A DNA stretch of 64,000 nt from Thalassospira indica. GTDB lineage: Bacteria > Pseudomonadota > Alphaproteobacteria > Rhodospirillales > Thalassospiraceae. Under the pieces are notes generated by a model. That model was not told where the DNA came from. It worked only from the letters and a program-made list of their open reading frames with translations, and ran no database searches. The DNA is taken from contig NZ_CP031555.1 of NCBI RefSeq assembly GCF_003403095.1, positions 3,240,501 through 3,304,500 on the forward strand. Reading direction: 5' to 3'. The position numbers and the translations under genes are program-made. This document shows, in pieces, positions 20,649-30,896 of the stretch (the first letter of the stretch is position 1; every line of letters starts with the position of its first letter).

Positions 20649-21711
20649 CGGCCTGCCCCTTGGCACTTCCCAGACGTTCGCCTGCATATTTACTTTTTAA
20701 AATCGGCTCCCACCATTCGCGATTATTCACATACCACTCAATGGTTTGCCGAAGGCCGGTTTCGAAATCGTATTTCGGCTTCCAACCCAACTCATTCTGC
20801 ATTTTGGTTGGATCGATGGCATAGCGCCAATCGTGGCCGGGGCGGTCTTTAACGTACGTAACCGCTTCATCAAAATTCTCGAACGAGATGTCGGGCACGA
20901 TCTCTTGCACCGTATCAAATATGCGTTTGACGACGTCGATGTTGGTCAGCTCGTTACAACCGCCAACATTGTATTTCTCGCCAATGCGGCCCTCGGTCAG
21001 GATCTTGACCAGTGCCTCTGCATGATCCTCAACATGCAGCCAGTCGCGTGTATTCAAACCCTCGCCGTAGACAGGAAGCTTCTTGCCATGCAGCAGGTTG
21101 AGCGCCATCAGTGGAATGAGTTTTTCCGGGAACTGATAGGGACCGTAATTGTTGGAACAATTACTGATGACAATAGGCAATCCATAAGTATGGTGCCAAG
21201 CCTGCACCAGATGATCCGAACTCGCCTTGCTGGCAGAATAAGGTGAGGTCGGGGCATACGCGGTCTCTTCGGTGAACAGCCCTTCGCTGCCAAGCGAACC
21301 ATAAACCTCATCCGTCGAGATATGGTGGAATCGAAATTGTGAACGTTTATCCGCCGGCAGCTTATCGAAATACGCACGCGCAACGTCAAGCAAGTTAAAC
21401 GTACCAACCACATTGGTCTGAATAAAATCAGCCGGTCCGTCGATCGAACGATCAACATGACTTTCCGCCGCCAGATGCATCACCGCATCGGGCTGAAAGT
21501 CATCAAAAATTTTAACTATGGCGTCCCGGTTGCAGATATCCTGATGGGCAAAATGGTAGTTATCGCGTGCAGAAATCGACGCCAACGTCCGCAGGTCACC
21601 CGCATAGGTCAGTTTATCGATATTAAGGACTTCATAGCCCTTCAACCCGGTCATCAGCCGACAAACAGCAGACCCGATAAAACCTGCACCGCCCGTCACG
21701 ATAACTTTCAT
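20641..21711 (-). CDS. rfbB: dTDP-glucose 4,6-dehydratase
   Basis: Second step of dTDP-rhamnose synthesis, an extended SDR enzyme of 356 residues with tightly bound NAD. Motifs: [53 protein letters not shown] (YxxxK) and [17 protein letters not shown]. First gene of the rfbBDA unit, which supplies rhamnose for lipopolysaccharide or exopolysaccharide. Confidence 0.97.
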   Translation of the reverse strand: MKVIVTGGAGFIGSAVCRLMTGLKGYEVLNIDKLTYAGDLRTLASISARDNYHFAHQDICNRDAIVKIFDDFQPDAVMHLAAESHVDRSIDGPADFIQTNVVGTFNLLDVARAYFDKLPADKRSQFRFHHISTDEVYGSLGSEGLFTEETAYAPTSPYSASKASSDHLVQAWHHTYGLPIVISNCSNNYGPYQFPEKLIPLMALNLLHGKKLPVYGEGLNTRDWLHVEDHAEALVKILTEGRIGEKYNVGGCNELTNIDVVKRIFDTVQEIVPDISFENFDEAVTYVKDRPGHDWRYAIDPTKMQNELGWKPKYDFETGLRQTIEWYVNNREWWEPILKSKYAGERLGSAKGQADA

Positions 21712-21890
21712 TTTGCTCTCATGGAAAATTTGTGGCTTGGAACCGACGTCGTCACTACGAGATTACATTGCGCAAACGATAGTGTCGAACCTTCGGTTAA
21801 CTTATTGCAAAGAAGACGTTCTCCTGAAGCCCCCTTGCCAAAACCGGCCAAGATTTCAAATCAAAATTGCACGCAGGTTGCCCGCTTCTC

Positions 21891-23369
21891 TCAGCGTTTG
21901 ATGAAATAGCGATCCATCAGTTTGGCTTCGTCAAAATGCCGTCTTCCGACAAATGCCGTGGCGTGGTGTCCCCACTGGCGCATCGCACCAGGTTTATCCA
22001 CACCCATCGGCCACAGGATAAAGCGTTCCAACCGCTCCGTACCCGGTACAAATCCGTCTTCACTATACAGACCTGCAGTCCCCTGCCCGTTTAGCAGCAG
22101 TAAGTGGCCAAGTTCCTGCGCGGGGCGCAGCACTGCGGTTTGTCTGGCAATATCCGCATCCGATTGACCCGTCGCCGCACCAGTGACGTCCAGCAGATAA
22201 TGGCTGGTCTTGTCAATCCAAAGCACGGGGCCGTTCAATATGGATGACGCGAGGTAACCGGCGGGCATTTCCGCTGTTTCGCGAATGTCGTGATCCTCTG
22301 GGGCGCTAATACGCTGCAAACCGTTGCTTGGGAAAAACATGTGGTAACAGCCGCAGCCATGGATCGTATCGGCAATCAACGGCGAACCATCGTCATCCAG
22401 TGTTACCCGCCAGATCAGCGCGTCCAAATGCCCTGCCAGGATATCAAATGGGCTGCTGGCCGGGCGTTCCGGGAACCAGATTTCATAAACGATTTGTGGC
22501 CGCCAACGTCCGGCAAAATAGGTGTGGCTCAGCCGGTAATAAACCGTCGGATTATCAGTATCGATCGTCGCCAGGGCCCCCCGTGCCAGCAGGGTTGCTC
22601 GCCCGACCTTGTCACTGTCACTTCCCGCCCGCACACGAAATACCGGGGCATAGGCCTGCGCCAGATTTTCAAGTTCATCTTCGCTTGGCCGCCATTGACC
22701 AAAGGCATCCTGGTCAATATCCGCAACATCGAAACGGCCTGGCTCAGATGACGTCACCGTATATTCACGCCATGCCCCAGAATGGATCAGGTTATTACCG
22801 CTGGCTGAAAAGCTTGCGAAATTCTCCTGCTTCCAACCCTCATAGCCGAAATAGGCCGGAAAGGCGGTTAAGGGATAAAGACCCGCGATACGTTGAAAAT
22901 CAAGGTAATCATCGGGCACGAAGACAGCGGATAAAAGTGTCTGATACTGATCGGGTGTCAGGGATTCAGCCATGGCGTTGGCACAGTTTTCCACCGTCTC
23001 ATACGAAATGCCCGATGATGCCGGAAGATTGGCGATTTCACTTTGCCGCGCCGCCCGGTCAAGGCCACGCATTTGCAGAATCAGCGCGTCCCATTGATCA
23101 GTGCGATCAACTTTGCCACCCCCATCCGCATCAAGCTGCCGCGCCATCAAGACAGAATTTCGGTTGGCCCGCAGGAAAGGATACCCCACAACCGGGGATG
23201 CCGACGCACTTTGTACCGCGTTATCGCTCACCACCGCATCGACATAGGATAGTCGATCTTCGCACGACATCGACTCAAGGTTAACCGTATCAGGCGTCAA
23301 ACCGGCACATCCCGACAAGGCGCCCAAGGAAACAGCAAGTGCGGCAAACAAAAAGCGCGGTATGGTCAT
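21891..23369 (-). CDS. Large predicted lipoprotein of unknown function
   Basis: Not recognised. The 492-residue product starts MTIPRFLFAALAVSLGALSGCAGL, a clear lipoprotein signal with lipobox LSGC, so it should be membrane-anchored in the periplasm or outer membrane. The ATG at 23369 has GGAAGG six bases upstream, supporting it over an upstream frame extension. The mature part is rich in aromatic residues and has no obvious transmembrane segment. It contains GCGCYHMFFP and RQWGHHATAFVGRRHFDEA, which could be metal or catalytic sites. It sits between the rhamnose and glucosamine genes, so an envelope role is possible but unproven. Confidence 0.75.
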   Translation of the reverse strand: MTIPRFLFAALAVSLGALSGCAGLTPDTVNLESMSCEDRLSYVDAVVSDNAVQSASASPVVGYPFLRANRNSVLMARQLDADGGGKVDRTDQWDALILQMRGLDRAARQSEIANLPASSGISYETVENCANAMAESLTPDQYQTLLSAVFVPDDYLDFQRIAGLYPLTAFPAYFGYEGWKQENFASFSASGNNLIHSGAWREYTVTSSEPGRFDVADIDQDAFGQWRPSEDELENLAQAYAPVFRVRAGSDSDKVGRATLLARGALATIDTDNPTVYYRLSHTYFAGRWRPQIVYEIWFPERPASSPFDILAGHLDALIWRVTLDDDGSPLIADTIHGCGCYHMFFPSNGLQRISAPEDHDIRETAEMPAGYLASSILNGPVLWIDKTSHYLLDVTGAATGQSDADIARQTAVLRPAQELGHLLLLNGQGTAGLYSEDGFVPGTERLERFILWPMGVDKPGAMRQWGHHATAFVGRRHFDEAKLMDRYFIKR

Positions 23370-23495
23370 GCAAAACCTTCCATCTGATGAACAGCCTTCA
23401 TCATGCGATGGGGCAATTATAGTCTCGAACGGCGACATGGTAACCTGACCGCGCCCAAACCCGAATTCACCTTTCCGCGAACAGGGTGATCGGCA

Positions 23496-25319
23496 CTATT
23501 CGACCGTAACTGACTTCGCAAGGTTGCGTGGCTGATCAACATCGGTGCCTTTGTGAACCGCAACGTGATAGGCCAGCATCTGTACCGGGATGGTGTAGAG
23601 GATCGGTGCGACGAAGTCGGCGACCTTGGGAAGCTCGATCGTGGCCGATGCCATATCGCCCAGTTTGGCTAGGCCCGGCGCGTCGGAAATAAAGATCACC
23701 CGGCCCCCACGTGCGGCAGCTTCCTGCATGTTTGAGGCGGTTTTTTCAAACAGTTCATCAGACGGGGCAATGACGATGATCGGAACCGACTGATCAATCA
23801 GGGCAATCGGGCCGTGCTTCATTTCACCGGCTGCATAGCCTTCGGCGTGGATATAGGAAATTTCCTTGAGCTTGAGCGCCCCTTCCATCGCAATCGGATA
23901 ACCAAGACCACGACCGAGATAGAGCACGTCACGCGCATCGGCGACCTCAAGCGCAAGCTGTTTAAGTGCTTCGTCATGATGCAGGATTTCGGCAGCATGT
24001 TTCGGCACTTCGGTCAGCGCACTGACGATGGCAGCCTCTTCGTCCTTGGCGAGAGTTCCGTTTTCACGACCGATGGTCACCGCAAGACAGGCGAGAACTG
24101 TGAGCTGGGTCGTAAAGGCCTTGGTCGAGGCCACCCCGATTTCAGGTCCGGCATAGGTCAGAAGTACCACGTCACTTTCGCGCGCAATCGTGCTTTCGGG
24201 TACGTTGACGATCGATACGATCTTCTGGCCCTTGGACTTTGCATACCGAAGGGCTGCCAGGGTATCAAGCGTCTCGCCCGACTGCGAGATGAACAGGGCA
24301 ACACCGCCTTTCGGCAGTGGCGGGCAGCGATAGCGGAACTCGGATGCGACGTCGACATCCACACCCAGACCGGCATAGCGTTCGATCCAGTGCTTGGCGA
24401 CCAGACCGGCATAGAACGACGTGCCGCAGGCGACAATCGTCAAACGCGTTGCATCGGCAAAGGAAAACGGCATGTCCGGCAGTTTGATGGTCTGGGTCGC
24501 CGGGTTGATGAAGGCATGCAGGGTATCGCCAATTACCGCAGGCTGTTCGAAGATTTCCTTCTGCATGAAGTGATTGTAGTTGCCCTTGCCCATCATGGCA
24601 CCCGAAACCGCCGAAAGCTTGGTTTCGCGGGTGACATCCTCGTCATTTTCATCGCGGACCTGAACGCTGTCACGGGTCATTTCGACCCAGTCGCCTTCTT
24701 CCAGATAAATCAGCTTGTTCGTCAGGTGCGACAGCGCCATGGCATCGGAACCGAGATACATCTCGCCCTCGCCCAGACCAACGGCCAGCGGCGTACCACG
24801 GCGCGCACCAAAGATCACGTCATGCTGACCGGCAATCATGATCACCAGCGCAAAGGCGCCTTCGATGCGATGCAAGGTGGCGGCAACCGCGTCACGCGGA
24901 CTTTTGCCCTGATCAAGGAAGTCAGACACCAGATGCACGACCACTTCGGTGTCGGTATCGGTGGCAAACACACGGCCCTTGGCAGAAAGCTCTGCCTTGA
25001 TTTCCTGGAAGTTTTCGATGATGCCGTTATGCACCACGGCGACCTTACCGTCGGTATGCGGATGGGCGTTGTTTTCGGTTGGCACGCCATGGGTCGCCCA
25101 GCGGGTGTGGCCAATGCCAACGTCGCCCGCAAGCGGGCTTTCATCCAGACGCTTGGCCAGATTAATCAGCTTGCCTTCGGCGCGGCGGCGTTCGATATCG
25201 CCATTGACCAGCGTTGCAATGCCGGCACTGTCATAGCCACGATATTCAAGGCGTTTGAGCCCTTCCAGAATACGTTCGCTGACGCTGTCTTTGCCGATAA
25301 TCCCGATAATGCCGCACAT
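23496..25319 (-). CDS. glmS: Glutamine-fructose-6-phosphate aminotransferase (isomerizing)
   Basis: Makes glucosamine-6-phosphate from fructose-6-P and glutamine, the entry to peptidoglycan and LPS amino sugars. 607 residues. Class II amidotransferase domain with N-terminal Cys2 (MCGIIGIIG), HTRWATHG and HNGIIENF, then two SIS domains (CGTSFYAGLVAKHWIE, SQSGETLDTLAALRYAK, YLGRGLGYPIAMEGALKLKEISYIHAE) and the C-terminal DQPRNLAKSVTVE. It lies 81 bases downstream of glmU, as is common in alphaproteobacteria. Confidence 0.98.
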   Translation of the reverse strand: MCGIIGIIGKDSVSERILEGLKRLEYRGYDSAGIATLVNGDIERRRAEGKLINLAKRLDESPLAGDVGIGHTRWATHGVPTENNAHPHTDGKVAVVHNGIIENFQEIKAELSAKGRVFATDTDTEVVVHLVSDFLDQGKSPRDAVAATLHRIEGAFALVIMIAGQHDVIFGARRGTPLAVGLGEGEMYLGSDAMALSHLTNKLIYLEEGDWVEMTRDSVQVRDENDEDVTRETKLSAVSGAMMGKGNYNHFMQKEIFEQPAVIGDTLHAFINPATQTIKLPDMPFSFADATRLTIVACGTSFYAGLVAKHWIERYAGLGVDVDVASEFRYRCPPLPKGGVALFISQSGETLDTLAALRYAKSKGQKIVSIVNVPESTIARESDVVLLTYAGPEIGVASTKAFTTQLTVLACLAVTIGRENGTLAKDEEAAIVSALTEVPKHAAEILHHDEALKQLALEVADARDVLYLGRGLGYPIAMEGALKLKEISYIHAEGYAAGEMKHGPIALIDQSVPIIVIAPSDELFEKTASNMQEAAARGGRVIFISDAPGLAKLGDMASATIELPKVADFVAPILYTIPVQMLAYHVAVHKGTDVDQPRNLAKSVTVE

Positions 25320-25400
25320 ATTGGTTTTCTTCCTGCTTTATATCGCGTGTCGTCTGGCCACCCGGATGGCGAGTGGCAATCTCAAAATCTTTATTCTGGG

Positions 25401-26747
25401 CTATTTCTTGCCGGTCAGTTCGCGCATTTTTTCGCGAAACTTGGCCGCCCAGCCCTTTTTTTCGATCCGCTCGGCCCGGGTCAGGGTCAATGCATCCGCT
25501 TCGACCTTGCCGGTGATCGTGCTGCCCGCGCCAACAATTGCGCCATCGCCAATCTCGACAGGCGCGACAAGCGACGAGTTGGAGCCAATAAACGCCCCTG
25601 CCCCGATGTCGGTATGCTGTTTGCGGAAGCCGTCATAGTTACATGTGATCGTCCCGGCCCCGATATTGGCCTTGGCACCGACACGGGCATCGCCGATATA
25701 GCTCAGGTGATTGACCTTGGCCCCGTCTTCGACCACGGCCTTCTTGATTTCGACAAAGTTGCCAACCCGCGCCCCGGCGCCGATTTCTGCCCCCGGCCGC
25801 AAGCGGGCATAAGGCCCAATATCGGCACCATTACCAACCACACAACTTTCAAGATGGCTGAACGCCTTGATCACGACATTGTCGCCAACGGTCACGCCGG
25901 GTCCGAAAACAACATTCGGCTCAACAATGACATCGCGGCCAAGCTTGGTATCGGCACTGAAAAACACAGACCCCGGATCAACCAGCGTCGCGCCGTCGGC
26001 CATCGCCGCTTCGCGCAGGCGATTTTGCAGGATGGCTTCGGCCACGGCCAACTGGGTGCGGGAATTGACACCAAGCGTTTCTGCCTCGTCAACTTCGACT
26101 GCGACGCAGCTCTGACCATTTTTCTGCGCCACTTCGACCGCATCGGTCAGGTAATATTCACCCTTGGCATTGGCGTTATCAATCGCCTCAAGGGTTGCGA
26201 TCATGTCCTCAGCCCGGAAACACATCACACCGGAATTGCAGAAATTGATCCGACGTTGCGCATCGTCGCATTCCTTGTCTTCGACAATCGCGGTCAGGGC
26301 ACCAGTCATGGCATCCGTCACAAGGCGACCATATCCGGTGGGGTCTTCCGGGCGGAAACCCAGAACCGCCACCGCATGATCATTTTCCTCGCGCGCAGCA
26401 ACAAGGCGCGCCAGTGTTTCGGCGGTGAAAAGCGGGCTGTCGGCATAGAGCACCAGAACATTGCCCGTTAGGCCCTTCAAGCCATCTTTGGCAGCAAGAA
26501 CGGCGTGCGCAGTGCCAAGACGATCGGTCTGCTCAAACGTCGGGTGCGGGGCAACGGCCTTGATCAGGTCCGGCATATCCGGGCCAACAACGACCATGGT
26601 CGTTGCAGCCTTCAGGTGGGCGGCGGTACCAATCACGTGACCCACCATCGGTTTGCCCGCAACCTTGTGCATGACTTTGGGCATCGCACTTTTCATGCGC
26701 GTGCCCATCCCGGCGGCCAAAACAACAACACTTAGTTCAAGCGACAT
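25401..26747 (-). CDS. glmU: Bifunctional UDP-GlcNAc pyrophosphorylase / glucosamine-1-P acetyltransferase
   Basis: Last two steps to UDP-GlcNAc. The 448-residue protein has an N-terminal uridylyltransferase domain (VVLAAGMGTRMKSAMPKVMHKVAGKPM, VLYADSPLF) and a C-terminal left-handed beta-helix acetyltransferase (hexapeptide repeats from about residue 245, HLSYIGDARVGAKANIGAGTITCNYDG). It is co-directional with glmS and probably in the same operon. The divergent HAD gene starts 257 bases away. Confidence 0.98.
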   Translation of the reverse strand: MSLELSVVVLAAGMGTRMKSAMPKVMHKVAGKPMVGHVIGTAAHLKAATTMVVVGPDMPDLIKAVAPHPTFEQTDRLGTAHAVLAAKDGLKGLTGNVLVLYADSPLFTAETLARLVAAREENDHAVAVLGFRPEDPTGYGRLVTDAMTGALTAIVEDKECDDAQRRINFCNSGVMCFRAEDMIATLEAIDNANAKGEYYLTDAVEVAQKNGQSCVAVEVDEAETLGVNSRTQLAVAEAILQNRLREAAMADGATLVDPGSVFFSADTKLGRDVIVEPNVVFGPGVTVGDNVVIKAFSHLESCVVGNGADIGPYARLRPGAEIGAGARVGNFVEIKKAVVEDGAKVNHLSYIGDARVGAKANIGAGTITCNYDGFRKQHTDIGAGAFIGSNSSLVAPVEIGDGAIVGAGSTITGKVEADALTLTRAERIEKKGWAAKFREKMRELTGKK

Positions 26748-27003
26748 TTATAATCCTGTTGGCTGCGCCGTTCCGCAGCATCCCCTAAAAGGCACCATCA
26801 CAATGAGTGTGATGCAAATATTCCCGTTCGCAGCAAGTCTTAGAACATATTCTCAGGCAGCAAAAGCCCATAAAGAATCACGTTTTGTTACCGGCTGTTA
26901 GCAGATGTTACCGATTGTTAATGGCACGATATCGGTTAAGTTCCTATAAAGGATGCCAAGCCCGCCCCAACAACAATCAAGCCACCGCAAGGAGCCCCAC
27001 CTG

Positions 27004-27681
27004 ATGGCCAAATTCATTCTGTTCGACCTTGATGGCACCCTGATTGACGGGGTTGATGACATCCTGTTTGCGATGAATGATTTGCTGGCCGCCCATGGGC
27101 ATGAACCTCTGGTCCGCCATGACATCGAGGCGATGCTGGGCGATGGCACATGGATGCTGACCAAACGTGCCTTTGCCGCACGCGGATCGGAGCCCACGGA
27201 TGCGATGCTGGACGAGCTTAATATCGATTTTAACGCGCGCTATGTCGAAACCGACTATGCCTATACCCGCCTGTTTGAAAATGCCGAAACTGTTCTGCGC
27301 CAGCTGAAATCAGAAGGCTGGACCATTGCACTGGCATCAAACAAACCCGAAGCCCCCTGCAAGGCAATCCTGACCAAGCTTGGTGTCGCGGATCTGTTCA
27401 GCGTCATCGCTGGCGGGGACAGCTTTGAGGTCAAAAAGCCCGATGGTCGCTTTCTTGAATTTGTGCTGGAACAACTTGGTTTTGATCGAAACACTGACAC
27501 CGCAATCATGGTCGGCGATCACGCCAATGATGTAAGTGCGGCCCGCGCCGCAAGCATCCATGCAATTGCGGTTGCCATGGAAGTCGATGATACGCGCGCC
27601 AAATCCCTTGGCGCGGATGCGGTTGTGACCGGCTACGCCGACCTTGTATCGGCGATAAACGGTATTCCTGATCGCGCCTGA
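27004..27681 (+). CDS. HAD-superfamily phosphatase, Gph (phosphoglycolate phosphatase) type
   Basis: Soluble hydrolase of 225 residues with the four HAD motifs: DLDGTLIDG (nucleophile Asp), ALASNKPEAP, KKPDGRFLE (Lys) and MVGDHANDVSAARAA. The helical cap between residues 18 and 80 is the Gph/PGP type. The ATG at 27004 follows AAGGAG. Substrate is probably phosphoglycolate or another small phosphoester. Confidence 0.87.
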   Translation: MAKFILFDLDGTLIDGVDDILFAMNDLLAAHGHEPLVRHDIEAMLGDGTWMLTKRAFAARGSEPTDAMLDELNIDFNARYVETDYAYTRLFENAETVLRQLKSEGWTIALASNKPEAPCKAILTKLGVADLFSVIAGGDSFEVKKPDGRFLEFVLEQLGFDRNTDTAIMVGDHANDVSAARAASIHAIAVAMEVDDTRAKSLGADAVVTGYADLVSAINGIPDRA

Positions 27682-27690
27682 CAAAACAAA

Positions 27691-27719
27691 ACCGGCCAGC
27701 ACATAAATGCTGGCCGGTC
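27691..27719 (-). terminator. Terminator between HAD and dehydratase genes
   Basis: Stem ACCGGCCAGCA / TGCTGGCCGGT. On the minus strand it is followed by TTTGTTTTG, fitting the dehydratase gene that ends at 27785. It may also end HAD transcripts. Confidence 0.8.
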
Positions 27720-27784
27720 TGGCGTGGATCACATGCCGCCCCCCGCGACATGTGATCTGGGAAATCAATCTCCCGCAGGATCAA

Positions 27785-29533
27785 TCAATGACTGTCCTTC
27801 GGAATTGCCTTGCCGCGATGACCAACGAGGAAGTCGAAGTCGGCCCCGCGATCGGCACCAATGACCGACTTGTAATACAGCGAGGCATAGCCACTTTCCG
27901 GGACCGGAACGCTGTTTTTCCAGTCTTTCAGGCGCTGGGCCAGCTCTTCATCGCTGATATCGAGATGCAGGCGACGGTTGGGGACATCAAGTTCGATCAT
28001 GTCGCCATTCTTAACGACGGCCAACGGGCCACCTGCCGCGGCCTCGGGCGAGGTATGCAGCACGACGGTGCCGTATGCCGTGCCGCTCATGCGCGCATCT
28101 GAAATACGCACCATGTCGGTGATCCCCTTGCGCAGCACCTTGGGCGGCAGGCCCATATTGCCGACTTCGGCCATACCCGGATAGCCTTTCGGACCGCAGT
28201 TTTTCAGAACCATGATGCAGGTTTCATCGATATCAAGGTCCTCGTCATAGATCTTGGCCTTGTAATCATCGATGTCTTCAAACACCACGGCACGCCCGCG
28301 ATGGGTCAAAAGTTCCGGGGTCGCAGCCGATGGTTTAAGCACCGCACCATTCGGGGCCAGGTTGCCTTTGACAACCGCGATACCGCCACTGGCGGTCAGG
28401 GCCTTTTCGAACGGGCGAATGACATCTTCGTTCCAGTTACGAACATCCTTGACCTGTTCCCACATGGTTTCACCCGAAACGGTGAGCGCATCGTTATGAA
28501 GCTTGCCCGCCTCGGCCAATGCCTTGATCACCACAGGCAAACCACCGGAATAGAAGAATTCCTCCATCAGGTAATCACCAGACGGCTGCAGGTTCACAAT
28601 CGTCGGAATATCACGCCCCAACCGATCCCAGTCATCAAGCGACAGATCAATGCCAACACGTCCGGCAATGGCGAGCAGATGAATAACCGCATTGGTCGAA
28701 CCACCAATTGCGCCGTTGACCCGAATGGCGTTTTCGAACGCTTCCTTGGTCAGAACGTCAGACGGTTTAAGGTCATCCTTGACCATCTGCACGATACGAC
28801 GCCCGGTAATGTGCGCCATCACGCGACGGCGGCTGTCCACTGCCGGGATGGCCGCATTACCCGAAAGCGCCATGCCAAGCGCCTCGGCCATGCTGGCCAT
28901 GGTGGATGCAGTACCCATGGTGTTGCACGAGCCCGGCGAACGCGACATGGCAATTTCGGCCTCAAGGAAATCTTCGGTGCTGATCTTGCCAGCCTTGCGG
29001 TCCTCGGAAAGCTGCCAAAGTGATGTGCCCGATCCGATATCCTCACCGCGCCATTTGCCATTAAGCATCGGACCACCGGTAACGACGATTGCCGGGATAT
29101 CAACACTGGCCGCCCCCATCAGAAGCGAGGGCGTGGTTTTATCGCAGCCCACCATCAGGACAACGCCATCAAGTGGTGTTCCGCGCAGCATTTCCTCGAC
29201 ATCCATCGAGGCCAGATTACGGAACATCATTGCGGTCGGGCGCAGCGTGCTTTCACCGGTTGAAAACACCGGGAACTCAAGCGGCAAACCACCGGCCTCG
29301 TAGATGCCGTGTTTGACGCGTTCCGCCAAATCGCGCAGATGGGCATTACACGGGGTCAGTTCCGACCAGGTGTTACAAATGCCAATCACCGGACGTCCGT
29401 CAAACAGATCCGATGGCAAGCCCTGGTTCTTCATCCAGCTGCGGTGATAGATATTGTCCTTGCTGGTTCCGCCAAACCATCCCTCTTGCGAGCGGAGGGT
29501 ACGCGGCCAGGGTGCCGGTTTGAACTTCGTCAT
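27785..29533 (-). CDS. IlvD/Edd-family sugar-acid dehydratase (probable L-arabinonate type)
   Basis: Fe-S dependent dehydratase of 582 residues converting an aldonic acid to a 2-keto-3-deoxy acid. The cluster cysteines are in ICNTWSELTPCNAHL, MVGCDKTTPS and SPGSCNTMGTAST; the C-terminus has KNCGPKGYPGMAEVGNM and DARMSGTAYGTVVLHTSPEA. The start at 29533 has AAGGAAA six bases before it. It lies downstream of the gguB-gguA-chvE importer, in the same direction. This points to pentonate or galactonate rather than branched-chain amino-acid or Entner-Doudoroff substrates; the exact sugar acid is inferred. Confidence 0.85.
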   Translation of the reverse strand: MTKFKPAPWPRTLRSQEGWFGGTSKDNIYHRSWMKNQGLPSDLFDGRPVIGICNTWSELTPCNAHLRDLAERVKHGIYEAGGLPLEFPVFSTGESTLRPTAMMFRNLASMDVEEMLRGTPLDGVVLMVGCDKTTPSLLMGAASVDIPAIVVTGGPMLNGKWRGEDIGSGTSLWQLSEDRKAGKISTEDFLEAEIAMSRSPGSCNTMGTASTMASMAEALGMALSGNAAIPAVDSRRRVMAHITGRRIVQMVKDDLKPSDVLTKEAFENAIRVNGAIGGSTNAVIHLLAIAGRVGIDLSLDDWDRLGRDIPTIVNLQPSGDYLMEEFFYSGGLPVVIKALAEAGKLHNDALTVSGETMWEQVKDVRNWNEDVIRPFEKALTASGGIAVVKGNLAPNGAVLKPSAATPELLTHRGRAVVFEDIDDYKAKIYDEDLDIDETCIMVLKNCGPKGYPGMAEVGNMGLPPKVLRKGITDMVRISDARMSGTAYGTVVLHTSPEAAAGGPLAVVKNGDMIELDVPNRRLHLDISDEELAQRLKDWKNSVPVPESGYASLYYKSVIGADRGADFDFLVGHRGKAIPKDSH

Positions 29534-29701
29534 GCCCGTTTTCCTTTTTGACTTATTATCGTGACGGATCCGGTGGTGTGCAGTTGGGATGGCCGCACAC
29601 AGGACTTTGAACGACACGCATCAGCATCCGGCACCATAAACCTATTATGGTGAAACCGGTTGGTGTGACCCCGATGCGTATCGTTCCGCGCCATCGTGTT
29701 G

Positions 29702-30886
29702 TTACGCCTTGTTTTTGTTGTAGACGTCGAAGATCACAGCCGCCAAAAGCACGAGGCCCTTGATCACCTGCTGCCAGTCAATACCGACACCGATAATCGA
29801 CATCCCGTTATTCATGACACCCATGATCAATGCGCCAACGACGGCACCAATGACCTTGCCAACACCGCCTGACATCGACGCGCCACCAATAAAGACAGCG
29901 GCAATCACGTCAAGCTCAAACGCAAGACCGGCCTTGGGGGTTGCCGTATTCAAACGTGCGGCAAAGACCAGCCCGGCAAGGGCGGCCAACATGCCCATAT
30001 TGGCAAAGGTAAAGAAGGTCAGGCGTTTGGTGTTGATGCCCGAAAGCTTGGCGGCCTTTTCATTGCCACCAAGAGCATAGATACGACGGCCCAAAGTGGT
30101 GCTGTTGGTGATGAAGGTAAAGATCGCAATCAGAACCGCCATGATCACCAGAATGTTTGGCAATCCGCGATAGGTCGACAGCAGATAGGTCACAAACAGG
30201 ATCGCAATCCCCGCAACCGCATGCTTGGTGACGAACACCGCCATCGGTTCTTCGACCGCGGCAAACTTCGCCTGCTTGGCACGTGAACGCAGACCAATGA
30301 TCGGCAGGATCGCGGCCAAGGCCACGCCCAGCGTCATCGAGAACACATTAAAGCGCCCTTCGATCAGACCGCCAAAGAAGTCGGGGATAAAGCCCGACGA
30401 CATGCCCTGGAATACGTCCGGGAACGGACCAACCGATGCACCGCCCAGAAGTGCTAGCGTCAAGCCCTTGAACACCAGCATCCCCGCCAGCGTCACAATA
30501 AAGGATGGAATACGCCAATAGGCCACCCAATAGCCTTGGGCTGCACCAATGATGGCCCCGGCAATCAGGCAGACCGGGACGACCAGAACGGTTGGCAAAT
30601 CCCAGTTGACGATCATCACCGCCGCCAGCGCACCGATGAAGCCAACGACAGAGCCGACCGAAAGGTCAATATTGCCGCCAACAATCACCAGCAACATGCC
30701 AACAGCCATGATGATGATATAGCTGTTTTGCAGGAACAAGTTGGTCAGGTTGACCGGCTTGAGCATGATGCCGTCTGTCAGAACCTGGAAGAAGGCCAGA
30801 ATGGCAACCAGCGCAACAACCATGCCGTATTCACGAATGTGGGTGCGCAGATAGTAGCCGATTGATTTGGTTTCAGTATCCGTCAT
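29702..30886 (-). CDS. gguB: Sugar ABC transporter permease GguB
   Basis: Inner-membrane permease of 394 residues, RbsC/XylH superfamily, with many hydrophobic helices and the family motif VGGNIDLSVGSVVGFIGALAA. Motifs GGNEKAAKLSGINTKR and GVGKVIGAVVGALIMGVMNNGMS fit the MmsB/GguB subgroup. AGGA precedes the ATG. It partners with GguA (10 bases upstream) and ChvE. Confidence 0.93.
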   Translation of the reverse strand: MTDTETKSIGYYLRTHIREYGMVVALVAILAFFQVLTDGIMLKPVNLTNLFLQNSYIIIMAVGMLLVIVGGNIDLSVGSVVGFIGALAAVMIVNWDLPTVLVVPVCLIAGAIIGAAQGYWVAYWRIPSFIVTLAGMLVFKGLTLALLGGASVGPFPDVFQGMSSGFIPDFFGGLIEGRFNVFSMTLGVALAAILPIIGLRSRAKQAKFAAVEEPMAVFVTKHAVAGIAILFVTYLLSTYRGLPNILVIMAVLIAIFTFITNSTTLGRRIYALGGNEKAAKLSGINTKRLTFFTFANMGMLAALAGLVFAARLNTATPKAGLAFELDVIAAVFIGGASMSGGVGKVIGAVVGALIMGVMNNGMSIIGVGIDWQQVIKGLVLLAAVIFDVYNKNKA

Positions 30887-30896
30887 TGTCTGTTCC

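Noticed and set aside
23814..26471. 885-codon open frame opposite glmS and glmU
   Set aside because: Spans two confidently identified genes on the other strand; no domain recognised.
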